Below are positions 47,351 through 55,308 of a DNA stretch of 64,000 bases, piece after piece. Source of the DNA: Planococcaceae bacterium Storch 2/2-2 (GTDB lineage Bacteria > Bacillota > Bacilli > Bacillales_A > Planococcaceae); assembly GCA_009740415.1 (NCBI GenBank), contig WOYE01000009.1, positions 186,001 through 250,000 of the forward strand, given 5' to 3'. How positions within the stretch are numbered: the first letter of the stretch is position 1; every line of letters starts with the position of its first letter. The notes beneath the pieces were generated by a model. It saw only the letters and a program-made list of their open reading frames with translations. It did no database searches and was not told where the DNA came from. The translations under genes were made by a program, and so were the position numbers.

Positions 47351-48451
47351 TTGACCGGATTAGGAGAGCTTTTACGAAACGCTCGTAAAGCGAAGGGGTA
47401 TTCGCTCGATGATTTACAAGAGAAGACGAAAATTCAGAAGCGGTACCTCGCCGGAATTGAAGAAGAAGATTTTAGCAACATGCCGGGTGCTTTTTACATT
47501 CGTGCTTTCATTAAGCAATATGCGGAAGCGGTCGGTGTTGATCCTGATGAGGCGTTGACACTTTATAAAGAAGCGTCACATGATGAAAAGACGACGGAGC
47601 AAGAACAACAAGCACCCGCACAGATGCAATCGTCAACGAGTAATTTTGAAATGAGTAGCGATATGAAGGCGATGATGCCTAAATTCGCATTCGCAGCTAT
47701 TTTTCTCATTATTTTAGGTGTCATTTGGTTCGTCTATAGCCGTTCAACAGCGCCAGCTGACGAAGTAGCGAAAACGGACGACCCTGTAACGACAGTCGTC
47801 GATGAAACGGAAATTGCCGAAGGGGATGACATCGTCGTAGAAGAACGTCCAGCAGAAGAAGGACAAGTTGTGGACGATCAAGCGAAAAAAGCGGAAGCTG
47901 AAAAAGAGAAACAAGAAGCAGCGAAAAAAGCAGAAGCTGAAAAAGAAAAACAAGAAGCAGCGAAAAAAGCAGAAGCTGAAAAAGAAAAACAAGAAGCAAC
48001 GAAAAAAGCGGAAGCTGAAAAAGAAAAGCAAGAAGCAACGAAAAAAGCAGAAGCTGAGAAGAAAAAGCAAGAAGATGCAAAAAAAGCGGAAGCTGAGAAG
48101 AAAAAAGAAGAAGCGAAGAAAGAGCCGAAAGGTGAGCCGTTAAAACACGTTGCCGTAACAGGTGAGACGACGACGTATCGGATGACGGCACCGGATCAGT
48201 TCATCGTGACGATCGAAACGTCAGAAGATTCGTGGATTGGCGTAACGGATGAAAATTACTCTGAAATTCGACCGGGTGGAGCAGCAGTGATGACACCAGG
48301 AGAATCGGTAGAAATTGATGCTTCAAACAAATCACTCGTCCGTATTCGAGTAGGAAACATTCCAGGAACGAAAATTACAGTGAATGGTCAGCCGGTTGAA
48401 TATGCGAACGATCGCATTACGCAAAACATTTTAATTGAACGAGAAAAATAG
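47351..48451 (+). CDS. rodZ: RodZ-like cell-shape protein (YmfM) with tandem KKAEAEKEKQEA repeats
   Basis: RodZ links MreB filaments to the membrane elongation machinery. A Cro-type helix-turn-helix (GYSLDDLQEKTKIQKRYLAG) occupies residues 1-75, a membrane segment FAFAAIFLIILGVIWFVYS lies near 115-135, and a C-terminal DUF4115 domain (DSWIGVTDENYSE onward) lies outside. Between the last two, residues about 178-255 are six copies of a 13-residue Lys/Glu/Ala repeat. I prefer the TTG at 47351 (protein begins MTGLGELL, like B. subtilis) over a GTG at 47342, since TAGGTGG is then well spaced. 366 aa is longer than the roughly 290-300 common in Bacillus, because of the repeats. Confidence 0.92.
   Translation: MTGLGELLRNARKAKGYSLDDLQEKTKIQKRYLAGIEEEDFSNMPGAFYIRAFIKQYAEAVGVDPDEALTLYKEASHDEKTTEQEQQAPAQMQSSTSNFEMSSDMKAMMPKFAFAAIFLIILGVIWFVYSRSTAPADEVAKTDDPVTTVVDETEIAEGDDIVVEERPAEEGQVVDDQAKKAEAEKEKQEAAKKAEAEKEKQEAAKKAEAEKEKQEATKKAEAEKEKQEATKKAEAEKKKQEDAKKAEAEKKKEEAKKEPKGEPLKHVAVTGETTTYRMTAPDQFIVTIETSEDSWIGVTDENYSEIRPGGAAVMTPGESVEIDASNKSLVRIRVGNIPGTKITVNGQPVEYANDRITQNILIEREK
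47882..48115 (+). repeat. Six tandem 39-bp repeats inside rodZ
   Basis: Six in-frame units of 39 bp (starting at 47882, 47921, 47960, 47999, 48038, 48077) encode 13-residue copies of AKKAEAEKEKQEA with small changes; the second and third units are nearly identical in DNA. The later units drift (T for A at position 1, KKKQED, KKKEEA). This is a TolA-like helical spacer and a likely site of copy-number change by slippage. Confidence 0.9.
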
Positions 48452-48475
48452 TCATCTCTAGAGATGACTTTTTTC
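48450..48475 (+). terminator. Terminator after rodZ
   Basis: A perfect 20-bp palindrome (AGTCATCTCT and its complement) starting at the rodZ stop codon, followed by six T. Confidence 0.88.
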
Positions 48476-48510
48476 TTTCGAACGCCTAAAGTGGCGAGGA
48501 GGAAAGTTGT

Positions 48511-49089
48511 ATGAATTTACCGAATAAGATTACGCTCTCGCGCGTGTTACTCATTCCGATTTTCATCGTCATGATGGTTGTCGATTTCGGTTGGGGAGAC
48601 GTTCATTTTGCTGGAGCCCAGTTGTCGATGGAACATTTTATCGGAGCACTCATTTTTATAGTCGCTTCAATGACCGATTGGTTGGACGGTTACTTAGCAC
48701 GGAAAAATAACTTAGTGACGAATATGGGGAAATTTTTAGACCCGCTCGCTGATAAGTTGCTCGTGTCGGCTGCTTTTATTTTATTAGTTGAATTAGGATT
48801 AGCGCCTGCATGGGTCGTCATCGTGATCATTAGTCGTGAGTTTGCTGTGACAGGATTGCGTCTCATTTTAGTAGGAGAAGGCTCTGTCGTCGCAGCGAGT
48901 TCACTCGGAAAAATTAAGACGGTTACTCAACTGTTAGCGATTATTTTCTTATTGCTCGATGACATGTTCTTTGCGCTAGCAGGCATTCCGTTCGGAACGA
49001 TCATGTTGTACATCGCTCTATTTTTCACTGCGTGGTCAGGTGTCGATTACTTTTATAAAAACCGTGAAGTATTATTGAAATCAATGTAA
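48511..49089 (+). CDS. pgsA: Phosphatidylglycerophosphate synthase PgsA
   Basis: PgsA joins CDP-diacylglycerol and glycerol 3-phosphate, the step to phosphatidylglycerol. The CDP-alcohol phosphatidyltransferase motif is intact: DWLDGYLARK followed by GKFLDPLADKLL, with the four catalytic aspartates. Several membrane segments fill the rest. Length 192 aa is typical. GAGGAGG precedes the ATG. It sits between rodZ and cinA as in B. subtilis; the substrate comes from CdsA encoded at 16674-17468. Confidence 0.97.
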   Translation: MNLPNKITLSRVLLIPIFIVMMVVDFGWGDVHFAGAQLSMEHFIGALIFIVASMTDWLDGYLARKNNLVTNMGKFLDPLADKLLVSAAFILLVELGLAPAWVVIVIISREFAVTGLRLILVGEGSVVAASSLGKIKTVTQLLAIIFLLLDDMFFALAGIPFGTIMLYIALFFTAWSGVDYFYKNREVLLKSM

Positions 49090-49101
49090 GGAAGTGGACA
49101 G

Positions 49102-50343
49102 ATGAAAGCAGAAATTATCGGCGTAGGTTCGGAACTGTTACTCGGACAAATTGTAAATACGAACGCTCAATTCATTTCCGCCCGTCTCGCTGAAGTCGGA
49201 ATCGACGTGTTGTATCATTCCGTCGTAGGAGATAATAGCGATCGATTAGAGCGCGCGATTGAAATCGCTCAAAGCCGAGCGGACGTCATCATTTTCACAG
49301 GAGGACTCGGTCCGACGAAAGACGATATGACGAAACAGACGGTCGCTCGTATGCTCGGCCAATCGTTACGATACGATGAACGGGCGATGAACAAAATTAA
49401 AAGCCATTTCGAACGACAACAACGAGAAATGCCACCGAACAATACACAACAAGCACTCGTCCTCGAACATTCAACCGCACTTTGGAACGAACGAGGAATG
49501 GCACCAGGGATGGCCATTACAGAAGATGGAATTACGTACATTTTATTACCTGGTCCGCCACACGAAATGAAAACGATGTTCGATAAAGAAGCACTTCCTT
49601 ACTTACTCGGACTAGAAAGTGATCATGATGTGATCATTTCACGCGTGCTCAATTTTTACGGCATCGGTGAGTCCGATTTAGAAACGCGCATCGAATCGAT
49701 TTTAGACGAACAGACGAATCCGACGATCGCTCCGTTAGCGAGTCCAGATGCAGTGACGATTCGTATGACGGCGAAAGCGAAAACTGAAGCGGAAGCGTAT
49801 CGTTTAATTGAACCGGTCGAAGCACAAATCCGAGCGCGTGTCGGCGATTACATATTCGGTGTGGACGAAGAGACGTTAGCGAGCCGAGCGATCGAGTTAT
49901 TGCGTGCGAACGGATTGACAATCAGTGCGGCTGAAAGTTTAACGGCTGGCTTGTTTACGTCAGAACTCGCAACGGTCGAAGGAACGAGCGACGTGTTGAA
50001 AGGCAGTTTCGTCACGTACAGCTTGGATCAAAAAGTAGACGTTTTAGGATTGGACCGAGCAGCGATTGAACGTGAAGGAGTTGTGAGCTCCTCTTGTGCT
50101 CAATCGATGGCAGTTGCCGTTCGTAAAAAAACTGGAAGCGACGTCGGTGTCGGATTGACAGGGGCGGCAGGACCGGATAGTCACGACGGAGCGCCTGCAG
50201 GAACGGTTTGGATCGGAATCGCTACACTACAGCGAGTGAAGACGTATCGTTTACAACTGTCAGGTTTACGCAATGCGAACCGTCGTCGTGCAGCGAACTT
50301 CGCTTTATATTACGTCATCCGTCAATTGAAAGAGGAAAATTAA
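49102..50343 (+). CDS. cinA: CinA-family protein (competence/damage-inducible)
   Basis: CinA proteins carry an N-terminal molybdopterin-binding-like (COG1058) domain with ADP-ribose pyrophosphatase activity in some members, and a C-terminal PncC-type nicotinamide mononucleotide deamidase domain used in pyridine nucleotide salvage. Here the first domain shows VGSELLLGQIVNTNAQF and FTGGLGPTKDD, and the second shows SAAESLTAGLF near residue 275 and GLTGAAGPD. Length 413 aa matches B. subtilis. In streptococci cinA-recA is a competence operon; here the two are adjacent with a promoter and SOS-like box between. Confidence 0.94.
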   Translation: MKAEIIGVGSELLLGQIVNTNAQFISARLAEVGIDVLYHSVVGDNSDRLERAIEIAQSRADVIIFTGGLGPTKDDMTKQTVARMLGQSLRYDERAMNKIKSHFERQQREMPPNNTQQALVLEHSTALWNERGMAPGMAITEDGITYILLPGPPHEMKTMFDKEALPYLLGLESDHDVIISRVLNFYGIGESDLETRIESILDEQTNPTIAPLASPDAVTIRMTAKAKTEAEAYRLIEPVEAQIRARVGDYIFGVDEETLASRAIELLRANGLTISAAESLTAGLFTSELATVEGTSDVLKGSFVTYSLDQKVDVLGLDRAAIEREGVVSSSCAQSMAVAVRKKTGSDVGVGLTGAAGPDSHDGAPAGTVWIGIATLQRVKTYRLQLSGLRNANRRRAANFALYYVIRQLKEEN

Positions 50344-50378
50344 ATTTCCTTTAAGATGTGTCATGAAAATAAAGAAAT

Positions 50379-50398
50379 GCGAATAAGTGTTCGCTTTT
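50379..50398 (+). terminator. Small hairpin with T tract after cinA
   Basis: GCGAA pairs with TTCGC around a 6-nt loop and is followed by TTTTT. The stem is only 5-6 bp, so it is a weak terminator; it overlaps the LexA-like box. Confidence 0.4.
50380..50393. promoter_or_regulatory. LexA/DinR-type SOS box upstream of recA
   Basis: CGAATAAGTGTTCG agrees with the Bacillus LexA consensus CGAACATATGTTCG at 11 of 14 positions, keeping both CGAA and GTTCG half sites. It lies 8 bp before the -35 of the recA promoter, consistent with SOS control of recA. Confidence 0.65.
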
Positions 50399-50401
50399 TC
50401 A

Positions 50402-50430
50402 TTGTCTTTTGAAAAATAAACACGTATAAT
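50402..50430 (+). promoter_or_regulatory. Promoter of recA
   Basis: TTGTCT (50402-50407), 17 bp, TATAAT (50425-50430), about 50 bp before the recA GTG. Confidence 0.75.
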
Positions 50431-50479
50431 AAAGGTAATGAAACGTCGTACAATGAGTTACGATGAAGGAGGAATTGTA

Positions 50480-51520
50480 GTGGACAATCAGCGTCAAGCC
50501 GCACTCGATAGTGCGTTAAAACAAATTGAAAAACAATTCGGTAAAGGATCGGTTATGAAACTTGGGGAGACGACGAATCACGAAGTCGAATCGTCACCGT
50601 CAGGCTCTCTCGCACTCGACGTCGCATTAGGAATCGGCGGGTATCCGCGCGGACGTGTCATCGAAGTGTACGGTCCAGAAAGTTCGGGTAAAACGACGAT
50701 CGCACTTCACGCGATCGCTGAAGTACAAGCGAACGGCGGGCAAGCAGCTTTCATCGATGCGGAGCACGCACTCGATCCGATTTACGCTCAAAAATTAGGA
50801 GTCGACATCGATGAATTGCTCTTATCACAGCCCGATACAGGGGAGCAAGCACTCGAAATTGCGGAAGCGCTCGTACGGAGTGGTGCGGTCGATATCGTCG
50901 TCATCGACTCGGTTGCAGCACTCGTACCGAAAGCGGAAATTGAAGGAGAAATGGGAGATACGCACGTCGGTCTTCAAGCGCGTCTCATGTCTCAAGCGCT
51001 TCGTAAATTATCAGGTGCGATCAACAAGTCGAATACGATCGCGATGTTCATTAACCAAATTCGTGAAAAAGTAGGCGTTATGTTCGGTAACCCTGAAGTG
51101 ACACCAGGCGGCCGTGCGTTGAAGTTCTACTCATCTGTCCGTCTCGAAGTACGTCGTGGAGAAGCGATCAAACAAGGAAATGAAATGATCGGTAATAAAA
51201 CACGTCTCCGCGTCGTTAAAAACAAAGTCGCTCCACCATTTAGAACAGCGGAAGTCGATATTATGTACGGTGAAGGAATTTCACGCGAAGGTGAAATTAT
51301 CGACATCGGTTCAGAACTCGACATCATTCAAAAGAGCGGTTCATGGTACTCGTATGAAGGAGAGCGTCTCGGTCAAGGCCGTGAAAACGCGAAACAGTTC
51401 ATGCGTGAAAACGATGCGATTCGAGAAGAAGTCGTCGAAAAAATTCGCGCTTCTTACGGCATTGCGAGCGAGCAATACGTCATCGGTGCTCATAGCGAAG
51501 AAGACGAGGAAGAAGAATAA
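50480..51520 (+). CDS. recA: Recombinase RecA
   Basis: RecA forms filaments on single-stranded DNA, drives strand exchange, and triggers LexA self-cleavage; it also acts in transformation. The N-terminal [18 protein letters not shown], Walker [10 protein letters not shown] (residues 64-72), and the L2-region signature [17 protein letters not shown] are visible, with an acidic C-terminal tail of Glu/Asp. The frame is open upstream to 50438, but the GTG at 50480 lies behind AAGGAGG and gives 346 aa, near the B. subtilis 348. Confidence 0.98.
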   Translation: MDNQRQAALDSALKQIEKQFGKGSVMKLGETTNHEVESSPSGSLALDVALGIGGYPRGRVIEVYGPESSGKTTIALHAIAEVQANGGQAAFIDAEHALDPIYAQKLGVDIDELLLSQPDTGEQALEIAEALVRSGAVDIVVIDSVAALVPKAEIEGEMGDTHVGLQARLMSQALRKLSGAINKSNTIAMFINQIREKVGVMFGNPEVTPGGRALKFYSSVRLEVRRGEAIKQGNEMIGNKTRLRVVKNKVAPPFRTAEVDIMYGEGISREGEIIDIGSELDIIQKSGSWYSYEGERLGQGRENAKQFMRENDAIREEVVEKIRASYGIASEQYVIGAHSEEDEEEE

Positions 51521-51531
51521 TATTCATTTGG

Positions 51532-51564
51532 AAAGGTCGCGCTACAGACGTAGTGCGACCTTTT
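51532..51564 (+). terminator. Terminator after recA
   Basis: AAAGGTCGCGCTAC pairs with GTAGTGCGACCTTT (one G-T pair) around loop AGAC, followed by TTTT. Beyond it, 51565-51849 holds no supported gene: only a 12-codon ATG frame at 51715 and a 23-codon TTG frame at 51787-51858, each with a ribosome-site-like sequence but no homology. Confidence 0.85.
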
Positions 51565-51849
51565 CTGTCATATGTGGTACGATTAGTGTTGATGCTCCAC
51601 TCATTTTTTCGTATCGACATGTAACAAGTGAGGTTCTCTCTTCCATCTCTTTTTCTTTAGAACGATGCGAGTAGAGACCGAGTCATTGCGAAAGAAAGGT
51701 GAGTCGAGCGTGCAATGTTCGCACGTTTAAACATTTATGCAATGATCATTTAGGAAGTCGTCTGAATGAAAAGAGAGGTGCAACGATTGAGAGACGTTTC
51801 AGTCGTCCACTCATTTGAAACAGAACAAATAAAAGAGCATTTCCCATTC

Positions 51850-51878
51850 TTGACATGACTATGTGACATCGTTACAAT
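51850..51878 (+). promoter_or_regulatory. Promoter of rny with palindrome over the -10
   Basis: TTGACA (51850-51855), 17 bp, TACAAT (51873-51878), a near-consensus sigma-A promoter. The -10 lies inside the perfect 12-bp palindrome TTACAATTGTAA (51872-51883), and a second inverted repeat GTAAT/ATTAC overlaps it (51880-51891), so a repressor could bind here. Confidence 0.7.
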
Positions 51879-51980
51879 TGTAATGTATTACTTCATACTC
51901 AATACAATGTACTGGCAGTATGTTGAACGTTAATATACGAGCCGACTGAACAGAAAAATAAGCAGGAGGAGGTGACCAAT

Positions 51981-53540
51981 TTGTCATCTGGCATGATCAT
52001 CTCCGCTTTGCTCGGTTTTATCGTCGGTGCAGTTGTCCTTTATTTTTATAATAAAAAAGTGAACGAATCCAAAGTGACGGGTGCTACGCATACCGCCGCA
52101 CTCATCGTCGAAGAGGCGAAGCGAGAAGCGGAGGCTATGAAAAAAGAAGCACTACTGGAAGCGAAAGATGAAAATCACACGTTAAGAACTGAAGCGGAAG
52201 CAGAAATTCGCGAACGTCGCTCTGAAGTTGCGCGTCAAGAAACGCGACTCATGCAGCGTGAGGAATTGCTCGACCGTAAAGATGATAACCTTAACAGAAA
52301 AGAAGAAGTCTTAGAGGAGCTTGAACAGAAGCTCGCTAAGAAACAACAGCATATTGAAGAGATGGAACGCAAGGCGGAAGAATTAGTTGTTACTCAACAG
52401 TCTGAAATCGAGCGCATCGCGAGTTTAACACGCGATGAAGCGAAATCATACATCCTCGATAGCGTTGAGAAGGAACTTTCGATTGACATTTCGGTCATGA
52501 CGAAAGAAGCGGAACAACGTGCGAAGGAAGAATCAGAGAAGAAAGCGCGTGAAATTTTATCACTCGCCTTACAACGATTTGCAGCGGACCACGTAGCTGA
52601 AACGACAGTATCGGTCGTCAACTTACCGAACGACGAAATGAAAGGTCGCATCATCGGCCGTGAAGGACGAAACATCCGAACGTTAGAAACGTTAACAGGA
52701 ATCGACCTCATCATTGACGATACTCCGGAAGCGGTCATCCTATCTGGTTTTGACCCAATCCGTCGTGAAACAGCCCGACTTGCGCTTGAAAAGTTAGTAC
52801 AGGATGGACGCATTCACCCTGCACGAATTGAAGAGATGGTTGAAAAATCACGTCGAGAAGTCGACGAACTCATTCGTGAAAAAGGGGAGCAGACGACATT
52901 CGATGTCGGCGTTCATAACTTACATCCTGATTTAATTAAAATTTTAGGACGTCTCCATTTCCGTACGAGCTACGGACAAAACGTCTTGAAACATTCGGTA
53001 GAAGTAGCTTATTTAACAGGCTTACTTGCAGCAGAATTAGGAGAAGATGTGACGCTCGCAAGACGTGCGGGACTCCTTCACGACATCGGAAAAGCAATTG
53101 ACCATGAAGTCGAAGGAAGTCACGTCCAAATCGGTAAAGAGCTTGCGATCAAATATAAAGAACATCCCGTCGTTATTAACAGTATCGCATCTCACCACGG
53201 TGATGAAGAAGCGACATCAGTCATTGCAGTACTCGTCGCAGCAGCAGATGCTTTATCCGCTGCCCGCCCGGGTGCACGAAGTGAGACGCTTGAAAACTAT
53301 TTGAAACGTTTAGAGCGTTTAGAAGATATTGCAGAATCATACGAAGGTGTAGAAAAATCATTTGCGATTCAAGCCGGTCGTGAAGTACGAATTATCGTAC
53401 GTCCTGATCAAATCGATGACATTACGTCGCATCGATTGGCACGGGACATCCGGAAGCAGATCGAAGAAGAATTGAATTATCCAGGTCATATTAAAGTGAC
53501 CGTTATTCGAGAGACGCGTGCCGTCGAGTACGCAAAATAA
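51981..53540 (+). CDS. rny: Ribonuclease Y
   Basis: RNase Y is the main membrane-bound endoribonuclease initiating mRNA decay in Bacillus. It has an N-terminal membrane helix (residues 5-25), a long coiled coil rich in Lys/Glu (about 30-200), a KH domain with [15 protein letters not shown], and an HD domain with [10 protein letters not shown] near residue 367. I prefer the TTG at 51981, since AGGAGGTGA is then 6 bp upstream; a GTG at 51972 lies within that site. Length 519 aa (B. subtilis 520). It has its own promoter and terminator, apart from recA. Confidence 0.97.
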   Translation: MSSGMIISALLGFIVGAVVLYFYNKKVNESKVTGATHTAALIVEEAKREAEAMKKEALLEAKDENHTLRTEAEAEIRERRSEVARQETRLMQREELLDRKDDNLNRKEEVLEELEQKLAKKQQHIEEMERKAEELVVTQQSEIERIASLTRDEAKSYILDSVEKELSIDISVMTKEAEQRAKEESEKKAREILSLALQRFAADHVAETTVSVVNLPNDEMKGRIIGREGRNIRTLETLTGIDLIIDDTPEAVILSGFDPIRRETARLALEKLVQDGRIHPARIEEMVEKSRREVDELIREKGEQTTFDVGVHNLHPDLIKILGRLHFRTSYGQNVLKHSVEVAYLTGLLAAELGEDVTLARRAGLLHDIGKAIDHEVEGSHVQIGKELAIKYKEHPVVINSIASHHGDEEATSVIAVLVAAADALSAARPGARSETLENYLKRLERLEDIAESYEGVEKSFAIQAGREVRIIVRPDQIDDITSHRLARDIRKQIEEELNYPGHIKVTVIRETRAVEYAK

Positions 53541-53546
53541 TAAACG

Positions 53547-53580
53547 AGGAGGTTTCGTCTCGGACGAACCTCCTTTTTTT
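53547..53580 (+). terminator. Terminator after rny
   Basis: AGGAGGTT-t-CGTC pairs with GACGAACCTCCT (one bulge) around a three-base loop, followed by seven T. ymdB begins 21 bp later, so read-through probably supplies it. Confidence 0.85.
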
Positions 53581-53601
53581 AATGGGAAAGAGGAGAATGA
53601 A

Positions 53602-54405
53602 ATGAAAGTCATTTTTATCGGAGATATCGTAGGATCTCCAGGGCGCGATATGATCGAGTCGTATGTCCCGCGCTTACGTAAAAAGTACGAAGCGGACGTC
53701 GTCATCGCAAACGGTGAAAACGCCGCTGCCGGAAGAGGGATTACGGAGAAAATTTACAACGATTTATTGTTTAGCGGCGTCGATGTCGTCACGATGGGCA
53801 ATCATACGTGGGACAACCGTGACATATACAATTTTATCGACGACGCGGAATATTTAGTACGCCCGGCGAACTTTTCAGAAGAGGCGCCGGGACGTGGCAT
53901 GACGCAAGTGACAAAAAATGGCGTGACGTTATCGGTTATTAATTTACACGGACGTACGTTTTTACCGCCACATGACGACCCGTTTAAAAAAGCGGATGTA
54001 CTGATTGAAGAGGCAAAACGAGTGTCACCCCTCGTCTTCGTCGATTTGCATGCGGAAGCGACGAGTGAAAAAATTGCGATGGGCTTCCATTTAGATGGGC
54101 GAGCGAGCGTCGTCGTCGGTACGCATACGCACGTTCAAACGGCGGATGAACGGATTTTGCCACAAGGGACGGCGTACATTACGGATGCGGGAATGACGGG
54201 TCCGTACGATGAAATTCTCGGGATGAAAAAAGAGGACGTCTTGTATCGTTTTAAAACGAATATGCCGACTCGTTTTGAAGTACCGAAAAGCGGTCGCGCT
54301 CAATTGAACGGCTTATTCGTCGAGTTGGACGATCAAACCGGAAAAGCGACATACGTCGAACGGATTCGAATCAATGACGATCATCCGTTTCGTTTTGAAC
54401 GATAG
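53602..54405 (+). CDS. ymdB: YmdB-type metallophosphoesterase (2',3'-cyclic phosphodiesterase)
   Basis: YmdB-family enzymes are calcineurin-like phosphodiesterases; B. subtilis YmdB acts on 2',3'-cAMP/cGMP and influences the choice between motility and biofilm. The metal-binding pattern is visible: FIGDIVGSPGRDM at the N-terminus, VIANGENAAAGRGIT, MGNHTWDNRDI, and GTHTHVQTADERIL near the C-terminus. The ATG at 53602 follows AAGAGGAG and gives 267 aa; the open frame upstream overlaps the rny terminator. It forms the conserved rny-ymdB pair, but the spoVS gene that follows in B. subtilis is missing. Confidence 0.95.
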   Translation: MKVIFIGDIVGSPGRDMIESYVPRLRKKYEADVVIANGENAAAGRGITEKIYNDLLFSGVDVVTMGNHTWDNRDIYNFIDDAEYLVRPANFSEEAPGRGMTQVTKNGVTLSVINLHGRTFLPPHDDPFKKADVLIEEAKRVSPLVFVDLHAEATSEKIAMGFHLDGRASVVVGTHTHVQTADERILPQGTAYITDAGMTGPYDEILGMKKEDVLYRFKTNMPTRFEVPKSGRAQLNGLFVELDDQTGKATYVERIRINDDHPFRFER

Positions 54406-54433
54406 CGATACGAACGGCTAGATGGAGTCGTTA

Positions 54434-54470
54434 AAAAATGCGTAACTTGAAAAAGAAGTTACGCATTTTT
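54434..54470. terminator. Bidirectional terminator shared by ymdB and the comK-like gene
   Basis: A perfect 15-bp stem (54434-54448 with 54456-54470) with A run on the left and T run on the right and a 7-nt loop. It can end transcription from both sides; the stop codon of the - strand gene (54459-54461) lies inside its right arm. Confidence 0.9.
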
Positions 54471-55136
54471 ATCGTCTCGTACGGGTTCGCGCCGTTTGTA
54501 ATACAATGACCATCGCTGAACGTGTTTGGAAGCGGAACGTGCTTGATCGTGGATCGTTTTTTTATTTTTAAGTAAAATGATCGCTTTCGTGTAGGCACGG
54601 TGAAATGCCGCCTGACTAATCGGTAGCAAGAGCCATCGTCCGTTCGAAAATTGGATGAACGTACAGTCGTTCGTCGGCTCATCTCGTTCATTCGCCTGTT
54701 CAGCCGCTCGTAACGCATGAAGGTGAATCGTCGCGATGGAGCGGTCTTTCCATGATTGTGTCATCGTTTCACGCTCCCATACCCATTCGAGTGGTACGGC
54801 GCAGGAGAAAAAGTTTTGAATCGCGTTAGCGACGATCCATTCATTTTGTTCGTTGTTTTTTGCGAAGGTTGGAAAAAGAGACAACGTAGTATTCGGGAAA
54901 CGGAGTAAAACCGGTAATTTATGTTCGGTCGGAAATAACAGTTTTACTTGTTCCATATACCAATCGTACGTGAGACCGTTTATATCTAAACACCATTCGA
55001 CGAGTTCAGAAGGTGTCGCTTGGAACGTATGTTGTCGTTCATTCGTTACGACGACGCTCGACTGTCGGTCCGAGACGAGAAACGCTTGAAGTTTTTCTGT
55101 CATGATCGATTCGATCGTCCAACGTGTCGCTCTCAA
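54459..55136 (-). CDS. comK: ComK-family competence transcription factor (divergent)
   Basis: ComK activates late competence (DNA uptake) genes and its own gene in Bacillus. This 225-residue protein is divergent, but three blocks align in order with B. subtilis ComK: the PxxLVxxC...GxxY block (about residues 42-60), LPVLLRFPNTTLSLFPTF (74-91) against PIMVDPSNQIFLFPTL, and IQFSNGRWLLLPIS (161-174) against VTFSNGKTMELPIS. Between blocks two and three there is an insertion of about 45 residues with no equivalent in B. subtilis. The TTG at 55136 has AAAGGACGG upstream on the - strand; an ATG at 55103 is the alternative. It is the only - strand gene in the window, lying between ymdB and miaB. A candidate K-box stands upstream. 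Confidence 0.75.
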   Translation of the reverse strand: MRATRWTIESIMTEKLQAFLVSDRQSSVVVTNERQHTFQATPSELVEWCLDINGLTYDWYMEQVKLLFPTEHKLPVLLRFPNTTLSLFPTFAKNNEQNEWIVANAIQNFFSCAVPLEWVWERETMTQSWKDRSIATIHLHALRAAEQANERDEPTNDCTFIQFSNGRWLLLPISQAAFHRAYTKAIILLKNKKTIHDQARSASKHVQRWSLYYKRREPVRDDKNA

Positions 55137-55208
55137 AGCAATCCGTCCTTTCTATGTCGTGATACATTCTAGTATCCGGCAACGGTGAAAAATAAAACGA
55201 AAAATAAC

Positions 55209-55243
55209 AAAATGATAAGTTCATTTCATAAAAAGCGATTTTT
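55209..55243 (-). promoter_or_regulatory. Candidate ComK binding site (K-box) upstream of comK
   Basis: A perfect AT-box AAAA-N5-TTTT (55230/55231 to 55242/55243, centre GCGA) is preceded by a half-matching AAAA-N5-AGTT at 55209-55221, 8 bp away. Paired AT-boxes spaced by 8 bp are one of the known K-box types. It lies about 75-105 bp before the comK start, upstream of a TAGAAT -10-like element (55171-55166 on the - strand), a place suited to autoactivation. Confidence 0.5.
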
Positions 55244-55278
55244 AGACTGTGACAATCTAAGAACAATGAGAGTCTTGC

Positions 55279-55308
55279 TTGGCATTTATATACGAATTTC
55301 AGTATAAT
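55279..55308 (+). promoter_or_regulatory. Promoter of miaB
   Basis: TTGGCA (55279-55284), 18 bp, TATAAT (55303-55308). It leaves an untranslated leader of about 285 nt before miaB. The leader holds no supported gene, only a start-less frame at 55331-55471. Confidence 0.65.

Noticed and set aside
47721-48191. A 156-residue Leu/Phe-rich frame on the - strand opposite rodZ
   Set aside because: It is the mirror of the Lys/Glu repeat in rodZ; no ribosome site, and low complexity comes from the repeat itself.
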